From Niastella soli (lineage in GTDB: Bacteria; Bacteroidota; Bacteroidia; Chitinophagales; Chitinophagaceae): a stretch of DNA of 64,000 bases. The position numbers were made by a program, and so were the translations under genes. Below, piece by piece: positions 38,356 through 48,781 of this stretch. The first letter of the stretch is position 1. Every line of letters begins with the position of its first letter. Below the pieces are notes generated by a model. The model saw only the letters and a list, made by a program, of their open reading frames with translations, was not told where the DNA came from and searched no databases. The stretch spans positions 124,001 to 188,000 of the forward strand of contig NZ_JAGHKO010000024.1 in assembly GCF_017742245.1 (NCBI RefSeq), written 5' to 3'.

Positions 38356-39278
38356 AAAATAAGCCCCTGCAAAACGGGTTTCCAGCCTACCGACATAATC
38401 GTTTTACCTGAAAGCCCGCAGCCAATGAGGAAGAGCGTGACCGTAAGCGCGCCTTTTGATATGCTGACAATGGTATTACTGAAAGGCTGTATGGCGGGAA
38501 CATACGTATTCAGACAAATAGCCACCACAAATAGCCCGATAAAATAAGGCACCTTGATCCTGGCGCCTTTGTTTTTAAATAACAACGTACTGAAAAATGC
38601 CACGGGAATGATCCACAATGCCCGCACCAGTTTTACAGTGGCGGCTATTTCCAGGGCCTCATTTCCGTATTTGCTGGCCGCACCTACTACAGAACTGGTA
38701 TCGTGGATGGCCAGGGCGCACCAGAGTCCAAACCGGGTTTGATCGAGCTGTAAATAATGCCCCACCAGCGGGAACAACACCAGGGCGCTGGCATTTAAGA
38801 TAAAGATGGTGCCCAGGGCAACGCTTATTTGCTTTTCTTCCGCTTTTATAACCGGTGAAATGGCCGCAATGGCGCTGCCCCCACAGATAGCCGTCCCGGC
38901 AGCGATCAGATAAGCCGTTTTGTTATTTATTTTAAAAAGGCGACCGATCAGTGTCCCAATAAACAAGGTGCCAAAAATAGAGGCCACAGTAAGTAATAAG
39001 CCCGCTTTTCCGGCATGCAGCGCCGTGGTTACATTCATGTTAAAACCCAGTCCCACCACAGATGCCTGCAGTAAAATATGCGTGGCTTTGTGATTTAAAT
39101 GTAGGTAGGGATGCCCGATAAACTGGGCGATGACCAAACCCAGTAACAATGCCACTGGTGGGGAGATAAGCGGGGACAAACAAAAAATAAGGGCCAGTAA
39201 AAAGATCAGCTCCCGGGTGGTGATAGCTTTGTCTAAGAAAGTACGCTTCGTTTTCGGTGTAACATTATCAGTTTCCAT
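38310..39278 (-). CDS. YeiH-family (UPF0324) putative sulfate exporter, integral membrane
   Basis: This protein has 322 residues from the ATG at 39278. There are about ten hydrophobic segments. Family motifs are LLGLVIAQFIGHP, LLQASVVGLGFNMN, AAGTAICGGSAIAAISPVI, WCALAIHDTSSVVGAASKYG and RALWIIPVAF. Members are annotated as sulfate or sulfonate exporters. A LysR regulator lies directly upstream on the same strand, the usual partner of this family. The stop codon comes from a palindromic repeat, so the C-terminus may differ by a few residues from the ancestral protein. Confidence 0.85.
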   Translation of the reverse strand: METDNVTPKTKRTFLDKAITTRELIFLLALIFCLSPLISPPVALLLGLVIAQFIGHPYLHLNHKATHILLQASVVGLGFNMNVTTALHAGKAGLLLTVASIFGTLFIGTLIGRLFKINNKTAYLIAAGTAICGGSAIAAISPVIKAEEKQISVALGTIFILNASALVLFPLVGHYLQLDQTRFGLWCALAIHDTSSVVGAASKYGNEALEIAATVKLVRALWIIPVAFFSTLLFKNKGARIKVPYFIGLFVVAICLNTYVPAIQPFSNTIVSISKGALTVTLFLIGCGLSGKTIMSVGWKPVLQGLILWLIVSVGALVVIIV

Positions 39279-39331
39279 GGCGCAAAGGTCAGTAACTGCC
39301 AACCGGCCATGAAATGACAAGATTTAATCTG

Positions 39332-40228
39332 CTATAACTTTAAGTTATTAGAGGTGATGAATTTCATAAACAACTCAGGCAGCGGCTGGTTATCGCCTTG
39401 TTGTTTTACGAAGTAAAAATACCTTTCAATAGCCAGTTCTTTGATCTCAATAATGGCCAGCTCATTGCTTTTTAATTCCTTCAGGATTGAATGGACAGAC
39501 AAAAAAGCAAAGCTGTCAGAACTGCCCAGGTACGACTTTATACTTTCCGTACTTTCCAGTACCATTTCTATATTTAATTGGGAAATTTTAAGGCCTGCTT
39601 TTTTTAAGGCCGCGGCAATCACTTCCTGGGAACCGGAGCCCTGTTCGCGCATGAGTAAGGGCAATTCTTTCAATGCTGCCAGCGAAATAGTTTGTTTTTT
39701 AATAAGCGGATTGCCCGTGCGGGTACACAATACCATTTCATCTTTAAGGAAGCTTGTGTATTTTAACTGTGGGCGTTTTGACTGGCCCTCTATAATGCCA
39801 AAATCAATTTTACCGGCGGCTAGGGCATTTTCAATATGTTCAGTATTGCTGGCAGTAAGGGCAATGTTTATATCGGGGAATTTTTGTTTGAAGGAAGCCA
39901 GGTAGGGAGGCAATACATATTGTGCCACGGTAGTGCTGGCCCCTATACGAATGGTGCCCTGTGCATGTTCATTCATGGCCGCCAGCTCAAATTCTATGTT
40001 CCGGTAAATAGAAAAAAGCTGTTCAGTATGTTCAAGCAGAACGGCACCAGCCGGTGTCAGTTTTATTCTGGTACCGTTCCGCTCAAACAACTGGGTTTTA
40101 TAGTAAGATTCAATTTCGTGAATATGTTTGGTGACGGCAGGTTGGGTAATAAACAACTCTTCCGCCGCCCTGGTGAAATTCAATCGGCGGGCAACTGTAT
40201 AAAATACCTTTAGTCGGAAATCAAACAT
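39332..40228 (-). CDS. LysR-family transcriptional regulator
   Basis: This 298-residue protein has an N-terminal winged HTH (FYTVARRLNFTRAAEELFIT, QPAVTKHIHEIESYYKTQLF) and a periplasmic-binding-protein-like effector domain from about residue 90 (IRIGASTTVAQYVLPPYLA). It resembles the CysB/YeiE branch. It precedes the YeiH transporter by 53 bp on the same strand and probably controls it. The effector, possibly a sulfur compound, is inferred. Confidence 0.88.
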   Translation of the reverse strand: MFDFRLKVFYTVARRLNFTRAAEELFITQPAVTKHIHEIESYYKTQLFERNGTRIKLTPAGAVLLEHTEQLFSIYRNIEFELAAMNEHAQGTIRIGASTTVAQYVLPPYLASFKQKFPDINIALTASNTEHIENALAAGKIDFGIIEGQSKRPQLKYTSFLKDEMVLCTRTGNPLIKKQTISLAALKELPLLMREQGSGSQEVIAAALKKAGLKISQLNIEMVLESTESIKSYLGSSDSFAFLSVHSILKELKSNELAIIEIKELAIERYFYFVKQQGDNQPLPELFMKFITSNNLKL

Positions 40229-40248
40229 TTGCCAATGATAAGCGAAAT

Positions 40249-40875
40249 TTACTTAAGTCGGTTAAATCCTTCATAATCTCCATAGTCACGTTTAACTCCA
40301 TTGATCTCACCTTTTTCTAACATCTGTTTCAATTCCTTTTTTGTATAATAAAGCTGTTCACTTTTTACAAAATAGTCATCGCTGTTAAATGTATTAACAT
40401 AACCAGCATATTGAAGATGACTATGATAAACCAGCACTGTGTCGCCAGCTACGCTTGCCGCCCTGAGAAAATACCACACTGATGATGCTTTCTGATAGTC
40501 CTTAACTATATATACATCGCCTACTTTGGGATTGGCAACAAACAGTATGGAATCTTTGCCATCTTTATTAATACCATACCCAATCCATGTCAACAACAAG
40601 ACCAATAAAATGAGCATAGAATACAAATACACCGGGGCTCGGGCTGTTTTGGCATACTCTTTTTTTAATGATTCAGTCAGTACGGGAGCCTGACATACAT
40701 TACATCTTATATCTACTGCATTTTCACCAACGGGTAAAAATGGTATAAAGTAAATGTGACGATACTGCCTGAATACTTTTACTTTTAGATCAAAGGCTTT
40801 ACAACTTGTACAACTTTGTGTGTGATCGGTAAACTCTTTGATCTTTGCCACTTTACGGCCAGAAAATACAATCAT
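40249..40875 (-). CDS. Zinc-ribbon membrane protein of unknown function
   Basis: This 208-residue protein has two CxxC pairs (CTSC near residue 22, CNVC near residue 58) that form a probable N-terminal zinc ribbon, with RQYRHIYFIPFLPVG between them. One transmembrane helix spans about residues 82-101 (VYLYSMLILLVLLLTWIGYG). The C-terminal roughly 100 residues are probably extracytoplasmic (PKVGDVYIVKDYQ). No family name can be given with certainty. Confidence 0.6.
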   Translation of the reverse strand: MIVFSGRKVAKIKEFTDHTQSCTSCKAFDLKVKVFRQYRHIYFIPFLPVGENAVDIRCNVCQAPVLTESLKKEYAKTARAPVYLYSMLILLVLLLTWIGYGINKDGKDSILFVANPKVGDVYIVKDYQKASSVWYFLRAASVAGDTVLVYHSHLQYAGYVNTFNSDDYFVKSEQLYYTKKELKQMLEKGEINGVKRDYGDYEGFNRLK

Positions 40876-40919
40876 GGGTATACGGATTTTTGGGGTTGGC
40901 CAAAATTAATATTATTTAT

Positions 40920-41705
40920 TTATATCATACCAATAATCCGTGCTGCCCCAACGTAATTTACCGGTTCTATTTCGGCGCCATTTATAGCGCCAAAGGAAAT
41001 GCCCAAAGCTATCAGGATACTTGCATTATCAGGTTTATTGGCAGGAAATCCGTCAATGATCAGTTTGGAAGCATTTGTACGGCTGGTAACGGGTAACCAG
41101 TCCGTTGATCTATTTATGGTATTATAGCTGCCGAACTGCGCCTGGTATTTTCCCCTTTCTCTTGTATAATAAAAATCGGGGATCATTGCTGTCAAAGCAA
41201 TAAATCGGTAAAAAGGATAACTGGCGGGCGTTATGAAGTTGATGCCAGGGATCAATTCAGGAAGATCTATAACGACCTGTTGATCCTGTAAGGAGTAGGA
41301 GAGCGGCGCTCTTACAATGGATTCTAACTGGTTGCGGCGGTTCAATTGAACCCCTTCCAGCAGCCGTGGATTTTTTGAGATCAGCACATTTCTTTCCCCC
41401 CTGTCACTCACGGTATCTGTAACCTGAACAAGTCTTAATAAAGCATTGAGCGGCCCGGTAAAATTGTAATCAGCTATAACGTTCAGTGCGTGTAGGCTGG
41501 ATTTTATGTACTTAGCAGCGGTTGACCGCCCGCCAAATTCCCTGTTATTTTCACGAGTCCTTTCAAACTCAGGCGCTTCTTTTACCCGCTTGCCGCTAGG
41601 GTCGCCTTTTCTTCGAACTACGATCTTATCTGAGCCGCGAATTTTATAATAGCTCAGGTTTCCAAGTGATCCAGTAATCTGAATGTCATTAATAAGTGTT
41701 GCCAT
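40920..41705 (-). CDS. Conserved Bacteroidota hypothetical protein
   Basis: This 261-residue soluble protein has no signal peptide. It opens MATLINDIQITGSLGNLSYY and contains RRKGDPSGKRVKEAPEFERT, RENNREFG and SDRGERNVLI. A decayed homologue lies at about 50220-50673. The recurring phrase GSLGNLSYYK-x-RG and the RTRENNREFG block resemble multicopy proteins of unknown function in Bacteroidota. The RHS remnant follows on the opposite strand. Confidence 0.6.
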   Translation of the reverse strand: MATLINDIQITGSLGNLSYYKIRGSDKIVVRRKGDPSGKRVKEAPEFERTRENNREFGGRSTAAKYIKSSLHALNVIADYNFTGPLNALLRLVQVTDTVSDRGERNVLISKNPRLLEGVQLNRRNQLESIVRAPLSYSLQDQQVVIDLPELIPGINFITPASYPFYRFIALTAMIPDFYYTRERGKYQAQFGSYNTINRSTDWLPVTSRTNASKLIIDGFPANKPDNASILIALGISFGAINGAEIEPVNYVGAARIIGMI

Positions 41706-41798
41706 AATTAAGGTTTTAATGGTTATGATTTACTACCTAAATATAACGTATATACTAATGTTATAAAAATAATTCATCTGTGCATTTGTGTTAAACCG

Positions 41799-41835
41799 GA
41801 GATATCCCGGGCCCTTAAAAGAGCCGGGATATCTC
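41799..41835. repeat. Perfect 12-bp inverted repeat at an RHS fragment boundary
   Basis: GAGATATCCCGG (41799-41810) and CCGGGATATCTC (41824-41835) are perfect arms with a 13-nt loop. A third related unit, CTCCGGGATATC, follows at about 41866-41877. The cluster lies immediately before the point where RHS homology starts abruptly (about 41905). Confidence 0.6.
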
Positions 41836-41904
41836 GAAGTCATCGCTGGGTTAACTCCGGGACATCTCCGGGATATCTATATCTCTGGCATGAATCTGAA
41901 GTAG

Positions 41905-44568
41905 TTATACCGGCCATACAGGCCAGGCGCAGACTGGGTGTATATGGTATATGACATCCGTGACCGGTTGGTGTTTACCCAGGACGGAAATATGCGAAGT
42001 GGCAGTAAAGGACAATGGATGGCGACCTTGTATGATGCAACGAACAGGACGGTGATGACCGGTATGATGACTGGTTTCACCAGTAACCGCGATGTATTAC
42101 AACAAAATGTAAATAGTCAAACAGTAGCAAATTCCTCATCATTGGGAGTACTGGATGGCATAACGATAAACTCCAATCCTCTTCCTGCAGGTTATAACTT
42201 TACTGCATTGACAAAAACGTATTATGATAAATACGATTGGACAAATAAAACCTTTATAGACGGGTATAATAGTTACCTGGACGCTGGTAGTAATCTGCAT
42301 CCCTTAACAATGCAGTCTATAGCGCAAAAATCTACAACAGGTTTAATTACAGGTTCCCAAGTGCGGGTTATTTCAGATCCTGGTAACCTGGCTGCTGGCA
42401 ACTGGCTGGCTACAGTAAATTTTTATGATGACCGTAACCGGCTCCTACAAACAAACGGGGAGACCTTAAAGGGAACTGATATTGTTACCAATCTCTATGA
42501 TTTTACCGGAAAACTATTGAGCAGCTACCTTGATCATGCCAATTTCCAGGGTGGAAACCCTTTCCATTTACGTGTAAAAACCAATACAGAATACGATCAT
42601 GCCGGACGGGTAAGGGAAATATGGAAAATAATAAACGATGAAAGCGATAAAAAAGCGCTGATTACTAAAAATGAGTACGATGAACTGGGGCAATTAGTTC
42701 ACAAGGCGCTGGGTCATAAGAAAGACATATCGGGAAATTATACAGCTATTGCTAACGACCCATTGGAAGTGTTAGATTACAGTTATAACATCCGTGGCTG
42801 GTTGACGGGTATTAATAAAGATTATGTCAATGGTGTGGCCACCCCGAATAGGCAAAACCCCTGGTTTGGGATGGAATTGAATTATGATAAAGGATTTGAT
42901 ATAAGCCAGTTTAATGGAAACATTGCCGGTACCAAGTGGCGTAGTAAAGGAGATGGTGAACGGAGGGCATATGGATATACATATGATCAGGCCAATCGGA
43001 TAGTAGGCGCCGACTTTACACAGTTTAATGGAAGCAGTTATGCTGATCATCCTACCATTCAGTTTGATATGGAAATGGGAAATGCAGTGAGGGGATTACC
43101 TGCTTATGATGAAAATGGAAATATTAGGTCAATGAAACAAAAGGGCCTAAAATTAGGAAGCAGTTCCGTGATCGATGAGCTGGAATATAATTATAATAGT
43201 GGTGGGAATAAGTTAAAGTATGTAAAGGATTGGGCTACTAATCCATCAGGCACTGTAGGCGGCGACTGGGGACTGGGTGATTTTACGGATAAGAATGACA
43301 ACAGCAATGATTATGGATATGATGTAAATGGAAACATGATTGTTGACCTGAATAAAAAAATGATCGGTACCCCGGATATTGATCAGGCAATTGGCGCAAT
43401 CACTTACAATCACTTGAACCTGCCCTGGCAAATGCAGATAGATGGGGGCAACAAGGGAACTATTACTTATACCTATGATGCTGCCGGGAATAAATTAATC
43501 AAAGCGGTTTTAGATAAAAGCGTTGTGGGTAAAACAATTGCCACGACTACCTCTTACGTGGGTGGTATGGCATATGAAAGCAAATCAACCAATCCTGCCG
43601 ATCCTAATGACTATATTGATAGACTGCAGTTGATCAGCCATGAAGAAGGCAGAATACGATTTACTCCGGCTAGTGGGACCGCTTCAGCCCAAGTGAATTA
43701 CGATTATTTTATAAAAGACCACCTTGGCAATGTCCGTGCGGTATTAACGGAAGAGCAAAAACAGGATATTTACCCGGCTGCTACGTTAGAAAATGTCACC
43801 TATAATAATGGTACTGCTATTTCAGTGGAAAGAGATTTTTATACTATTGACGCCTCAAAAGTAGTTGATCAGGCTGCTGCCTCCGGCATTCCGGTATATC
43901 CAAACAAAAATAGCGTTTATAACAATAATTATTATAGTAATGATTCGGCTAACAGTACCAGGTTGTATAAGCTAAATGCTTCTGGGAATACGCCGGCCGA
44001 CAAAACCGGCCTTGGGTTTATATTGAAAGTTATGGCCGGTGATGCCATTAATATTTTTGGCAAATCATATCATAAGATGCCGGTAGCAGGGTATACCTCA
44101 TCTGTGAATGGGGCTATCGTTTCTGAAATAATTAATGGTTTTGCTGGTACCTCCTTAATCTCCGGGAAGGGAATTACGGGATCGCAAATAACCGGGCAAC
44201 CGGGATTTCCTACTTCCCTTGGCCAATTAATAGGCAACCAGCCAGATCAAAGCTCAAGCCGGCCAAAAGCAGGAATAAACTGGATCATACTGGATGAGCA
44301 ATTCAAATGGGTAGGCGGCGGCTTCGATATGGTGGGAGCGGCAGTTAATCCCGATGGAACATTTAAAACGCATGATAACAATACTATTCCTACTATTAAT
44401 ATTCCGAAAAATGGATACATTTACGTGTACTGTAGCAATGAAAGTCAGTACGATGTGTTCTTTGATAACTTACAAGTAATCCATACAAAAGGACCATTAG
44501 TTGAAGAAACGCATTATTATCCTTTTGGGTTGACAATGGCGGGGATAAGTTCAATCTGGTTATTATGA
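41905..44568 (+). pseudogene. 5'-truncated RHS core (fragment A)
   Basis: The frame runs from a TAG at 41902 through 876 residues after the first possible start (GTG, 41938). Homology begins abruptly inside a YD repeat ([20 protein letters not shown]), so the whole N-terminal part with signal peptide is missing. Typical RHS features follow: [42 protein letters not shown] and [17 protein letters not shown]. The frame then breaks, and the core end continues in another frame at about 44557. It is not expected to make an exported protein. Confidence 0.85.
43412..44552 (+). repeat. 1.1-kb direct repeat, copy A (RHS core)
   Basis: This stretch is closely similar to 46898-48003. The lengths (1141 and 1106 bp) differ by exactly the 26-nt and 9-nt gaps I find in copy B. 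Both ends of the match are sharp. Confidence 0.85.
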
Positions 44569-45472
44569 AAATAAATACAAATTCAATGGGGGAACCGAGT
44601 TGCAGAATCAAGAGTTCACAGATGGAAGTGGGTTGGAGTTGTATTCTACAGATTTTAGAAGTTATGATCCACAAATTGGCAGATTTCATCAAGTTGATCC
44701 GATGGCAGAAGAAGCTGAGCGATTTTCTCCATTTGTTTTTGCGAATAATTCCCCAATTTTATTAAACGATCCCAAAGGTCTTCTTTCTGACAGTTCACAT
44801 CCTGTGGTTTTAGCACCAGTTACAGTCACTGCTACTTTTCAGAAAAAAGAATCGGATAATAGAGGGGCAGGAACGTTTGCATTTGGAGGAGCCATACCTT
44901 TAGGAGGTGGTGTTGCAGAAGGTGTATTAGGTGGAGCCGCAACGAGTTCCACTGGAATTGGCGCTTTAATTGGAGCTGCTGTTTGGGCACGGGTTAAAGT
45001 TGGTGAATTTGCAAGAAAATTTGAAGAAAAAAGATTCTACGTTACATATTATAAAGTTGGGCCTGGAGGCAAGATCTATGTGGGACGATGTAGCGGTTAT
45101 GGTAAAACTGCTCAAGAGGTGTTAGATAAGTATGATAAAACCCATAGGATGAATGCAGCTGGTTATGGTCAGGCAGTAATGGATAGGAGCATAAGCGGAA
45201 GTGTATTTTCAAAACTCGAAAAAGCAACCGGAATGCCTGCTATGCCCGGTTTGGTAGATCCTGGCTCAGAGGTGATTATTACCGAAATTTCCGGTTATGC
45301 TGCTATAAGGGGACGGGAACAACAACTGTATGCAAGTTATAAAAATGCCGGTGCTTCCATGGGGAATATACAAAATCCAGTTTGGGAATATAATCCTTTA
45401 AATGCAACTTATTACGCTGCATCTAATTTGGCTTTTGGGCCATTGGTGAATTATAATGATTTGTACAAATAA
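44557..45472 (+). pseudogene. RHS core end plus GIY-YIG-like (URI) nuclease toxin tip
   Basis: This is out of frame with fragment A and continues it: ENKYKFNGGTELQN, then YDPQIGRFHQVDP and VFANNSPILLNDPKG complete the RHS core. A Gly-rich hydrophobic segment (about residues 90-130 counted from the TTG at 44600) precedes a domain with YVTYYKV...KIYVGR (Tyr147, Tyr160, Arg163) and IRGREQQLY (Glu240). This fits a GIY-YIG/URI nuclease such as Tox-URI. The catalytic set appears intact, although the protein has lost its delivery part. The Imm26-like gene follows 11 bp later. Confidence 0.7.
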
Positions 45473-45483
45473 ATTAATAAAAA

Positions 45484-45978
45484 ATGGCCGTAAAATTAAA
45501 GGTAGGAGATCTGATAAAAATCCCTTTTAAGGAAGGATGGCATACATATGGACGAGTTCTTATAGATGAATCCTTTGCTTTTTATGACTGTCCTTCAAAG
45601 GATGAAAGAATCGATTACGATAACATTATTAAATGTGATATTCTTTTTACAGCGCATGTAAACTTTTCAACAATCAAAAGCGGTTATTGGACTAAAATTT
45701 TGAACATTCCATTAGAGGGTAAATTGGAAAATTTCTACCCAAGGTATTTTACTCCTTCGCCGACTAGTGTTGAAAATTTAAATTTCTATGAAGTATATAA
45801 AGAAGAAATTGAAGATGCTATTAAAAAAGATTGGATTAAAACAGGTAAGATACAATTGGCAGGCACTCATGATCGAATTCATGTAGAATCAAGAATAAAT
45901 GATTATTACAATGGCGTAAGGAATGTACATAACGAAAGGTTGATCGCGTTGTTTAAGAAGATGTTTGGGTTAGGGTAG
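45484..45978 (+). CDS. Imm26-like immunity protein
   Basis: This 164-residue cytoplasmic protein opens KLKVGDLIKIPFKEGWHTYG, the signature of the Imm26 family (GD-x-I-x-IP followed by a YGRVL strand). It has SGYWTKILNIPLEGKL in the middle. It starts 11 bp after the GIY-YIG-like RHS tip and shares its AT-rich composition, so it is the presumed antidote. It would still be functional even though the toxin gene is truncated and frameshifted. Confidence 0.7.
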   Translation: MAVKLKVGDLIKIPFKEGWHTYGRVLIDESFAFYDCPSKDERIDYDNIIKCDILFTAHVNFSTIKSGYWTKILNIPLEGKLENFYPRYFTPSPTSVENLNFYEVYKEEIEDAIKKDWIKTGKIQLAGTHDRIHVESRINDYYNGVRNVHNERLIALFKKMFGLG

Positions 45979-46130
45979 TTTTGATATCCATCACTGGAAA
46001 CGGAACAAGTATCAAATCCAGATCAAATAAAATGCATAGATTCTATTGGCAGTTAAGTTGTTCTAGTTAGTATATGGTCTGACAGTTTGAGGATTTTTTT
46101 TAGTAATTCTAGGGAATCGGATTAAATAGT

Positions 46131-46361
46131 TTATGCTGCAGGTGGAAGATCTTGCAGCATCTTTTGTTTAGATAAAGGTAAGGGTTCTAAAAATATTTGC
46201 ATTGGAGTTCGTTCATAACAGTATTTGCCAGGGTGAGTACGCTGATTATTATACTCATCTAGCCACAGGTCAAGATCAGCTTGTAATTTGTCGAGTGTGT
46301 TGGGGAATTTTTTTCTGAAGGTAACTGTGTAGAACTCTTCTTGTATGGTTCTGTGGAATCG
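46131..46361 (-). pseudogene. IS481-type transposase, C-terminal remnant
   Basis: This is an open 76-codon stretch without a start. It reads RFHRTIQEEFYTVTFRKKF, then LQADLDLWLDEYNNQRTHPG and KYCYERTPMQIFLEPL, the C-terminal end of IS481/IS3-like DDE transposases (rve domain). The homology stops abruptly at about 46361, so only the tail of the element survives. It marks past insertion and deletion between the two RHS fragments. Confidence 0.8.
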
Positions 46362-46537
46362 TAGTGGTATAACGAAATCAATGAAATAAGATTAGCCCCA
46401 TTTACTTGATCATTGCTTAACAAAAAAGAAGTCATTGATTTTATATTAATTAAATTATAAGACTCCAACGAATCTGCTTGTAACCTGTAACCACCCAAAA
46501 AAATTACTCAGAATTGTCGTTTCGTTACTACAGGTTC

Positions 46538-46895
46538 CTAAAAAGCTTGCCAATTCGTTTTATTTGCTATCGTGCCTCGTATAGCTTCTATGTCTTTCCA
46601 GGATTTATAAGGTAGCTTGTATTTTTTTTTTGTTATATAATCGCTCCACCTCCAAAATGCGATAAGGCTAATTGGCGTAATTCTATAAAGCAATGTGTCC
46701 TTTTTTTGAACAGATTTAAATGCCTGAAAATTGTCTAAACACAATTCATAGTTTCTGCCTGAAATATTTGCCTCATCAAATGTAAATGTGCCTGTTGCGT
46801 TACTGTATAGTAGATCTTCTGGCCCAAAACCAATGTACGGGCGGTAAATTAATTATAACAATTACTACAACTGCAAAAACAATTATTTTCTTCAT
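46538..46895 (-). pseudogene. Frameshifted small membrane-anchored gene
   Basis: The start at 46895 gives a membrane anchor (MKKIIVFAVVVIVIINLPPV) and then stops early. A one-base shift in a T4 run near 46828 joins it to a long open frame (FGPEDLLYSNATGTFTFDEA, CLDNFQAFKSVQKKD, PISLIAFWRWSDYITKKKY) that ends at 46538. The complete product would be about 118 residues. The family is not recognised; an immunity-type role is possible because it lies among RHS remnants. Its start is only 3 bp from the junction of RHS fragment B. Confidence 0.55.
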
Positions 46896-46897
46896 TT

Positions 46898-48003
46898 ACT
46901 TGAACCTGCCCTGGCAAATGCAGATAGATGGGGGCAACAAGGGAACTATTACTTATATCTATGGTGCTGCAGGGAATAAATTAAGCAAAACGGTATTAGA
47001 TAAAAGCGTTGCGGGCAAAACAATTACCACGACTACCTCCTACGTAGGTGGCATGGTATATGAAAGCAAATCAACCAGTCCTGCCGATCCTAATGACTAT
47101 TTTGATAGACTGCAGTTGATCAGCCATGAAGAAGGCCGAATACGATTTACTCCGGCTAGTGGGACCGCTTCAGCCCAAGTGAATTACGATTATTTTATAA
47201 AAGACCACCTGGGCAATGTCCGTGCGGTATTAACGGAACAGCAAAAGCAGGATATTTATCCTGCAGCTACGCTGGAAAATGTTACCTATAATAATGGTAC
47301 AGCTATTTCAGTAGAAGATGACTTTTATAATATTGATGCTTCAAAGGTAGTTGATCAGGCTGCTGCCTCCGGTATTCCGGTATATCCTAACAAGAATAGC
47401 GGATTCGGCTAACAGCGCCAGGTTATATAAGCTAAATGCCTCCGGAAATACACCGGCTGATAAAAACGGCCTTGGGTTTGCGTTAAAAATAATGGCTGGC
47501 GATGCTATTAATATTTTTGCCATATCATATCACAGGAAGCCGGTAGCAGGGTATACCTCATCGGTAAATGGTGCTATTGTTTCTAAAATAATTAATGGTT
47601 TTGCTGCTACTTCCTTAATCTCCGGAAAGGGGATTACTGGCTCGCAAATAACCGGCCAACCAGGATTTCCTACCTCTCTTGGCCAATTGATAGGTAACCA
47701 ACCTGATCAAAGCTCAAAGGCAGGAATAAACTGGATCATACTGGATGAGCAATTCAAATGGGTAGGCGGCGGCTTCGATATGGTGGGAGCGGCAGTTAAT
47801 CCCGATGGAACATTTAAAACGCATGATAACAGTACTATTCCTACTATTAATATTCCGAAAAATGGATACATTTACGTGTATTGTAGCAATGAAAGTCAAT
47901 ACGATGTGTTCTTTGATAACTTACAAGTAATTCATTCGAAAGGGCCATTGCTGGAAGAGACGCATTATTATCCTTTTGGGCTGACGATGGTGGGGATAAG
48001 TTC
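46898..48003 (+). repeat. 1.1-kb direct repeat, copy B (RHS core)
   Basis: This is the partner of 43412-44552. It carries internal gaps of 26 nt (at about 47402) and 9 nt (at about 47716) relative to copy A, and is otherwise colinear. Confidence 0.85.
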
Positions 48004-48781
48004 GAAAGCATTGAACTTTGGAGAGCCTGAGAATAAGAAAAAATTTAACGGAATTGAGAAAGAAGATGGTTTAGTTATTGAAATTTATGATGCGCAGTTA
48101 AGAGAATTAGATCCGCAATTGGGCAGATGGTGGGAAATTGACCCGAAGGTTGAAAACATGGAGAATTGGTCGCCGTATGCTTCCAATTATGATAATCCAA
48201 TAAGGTATAGTGATCCGTTAGGTGATGTAGGGCAATCATGCTGTGAAGGATTAGTAAATTGGCTTAGTGATAGATGGGAAGCAGAGAAAAGAGGTGTTTG
48301 GCTTGTTGGTAAGGCTTTAAGTAATGCGGTAGATCAGGCATTGGAAAATGCAAAGGATAACTGGAATGCAGGTAATGACCCTATACATAAATTTGCAGCT
48401 GATCCTCTAGCAGCGGTGACGGGACCTGTCGGTCCAGAATTAAATGCTGCTGAAAATATCATTGGAGCAGAAGTTAGGGCTACGGCTTCCGAAGCTAACG
48501 CAGCAATTGTAAGAAAATTATTGCCTGATATCAAATGGCATGAATCTTATATCGAGTATAAGAATAATCAGAGTATTGAAAAAAAATTCAAAGAAAATAA
48601 AACATTTAATATGATTTGGGAAATAACAGAAAGTTATTTTAAAAATTCTGCAGATAGCGAATATATCATAAAAATCGCAGGTAGAAGTGCAGAATTTCAT
48701 GTCATTAATAAATTGCTTATTGATGCGCCAAATACAAAAATTGAGGGAATTTCGCTTACTAAAACAGTGATAGCACGTTGA
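46898..48781 (+). pseudogene. Truncated RHS fragment B with its own C-terminal tip
   Basis: Homology starts abruptly at [19 protein letters not shown], with no N-terminal part. The frame breaks at about 47403, where 26 nt present in fragment A are missing. The second frame then runs to 48781 through [20 protein letters not shown], the core LRELDPQLGRWWEIDP and ASNYDNPIRYSDPLGD, and a tip of about 190 residues beginning VGQSCCEGLVNWLSD. The tip contains IKWHESYIEYKNNQSIEKKF and is unlike the tips at 34.4 and 45.4 kb. No activity can be assigned to it. Confidence 0.8.

Noticed and set aside
44545-44610. Programmed ribosomal frameshift joining RHS fragment A to its tip
   Set aside because: There is no slippery heptamer, the local sequence appears deleted relative to fragment B, and the 5' end of the gene is missing as well, so decay is the simpler explanation.
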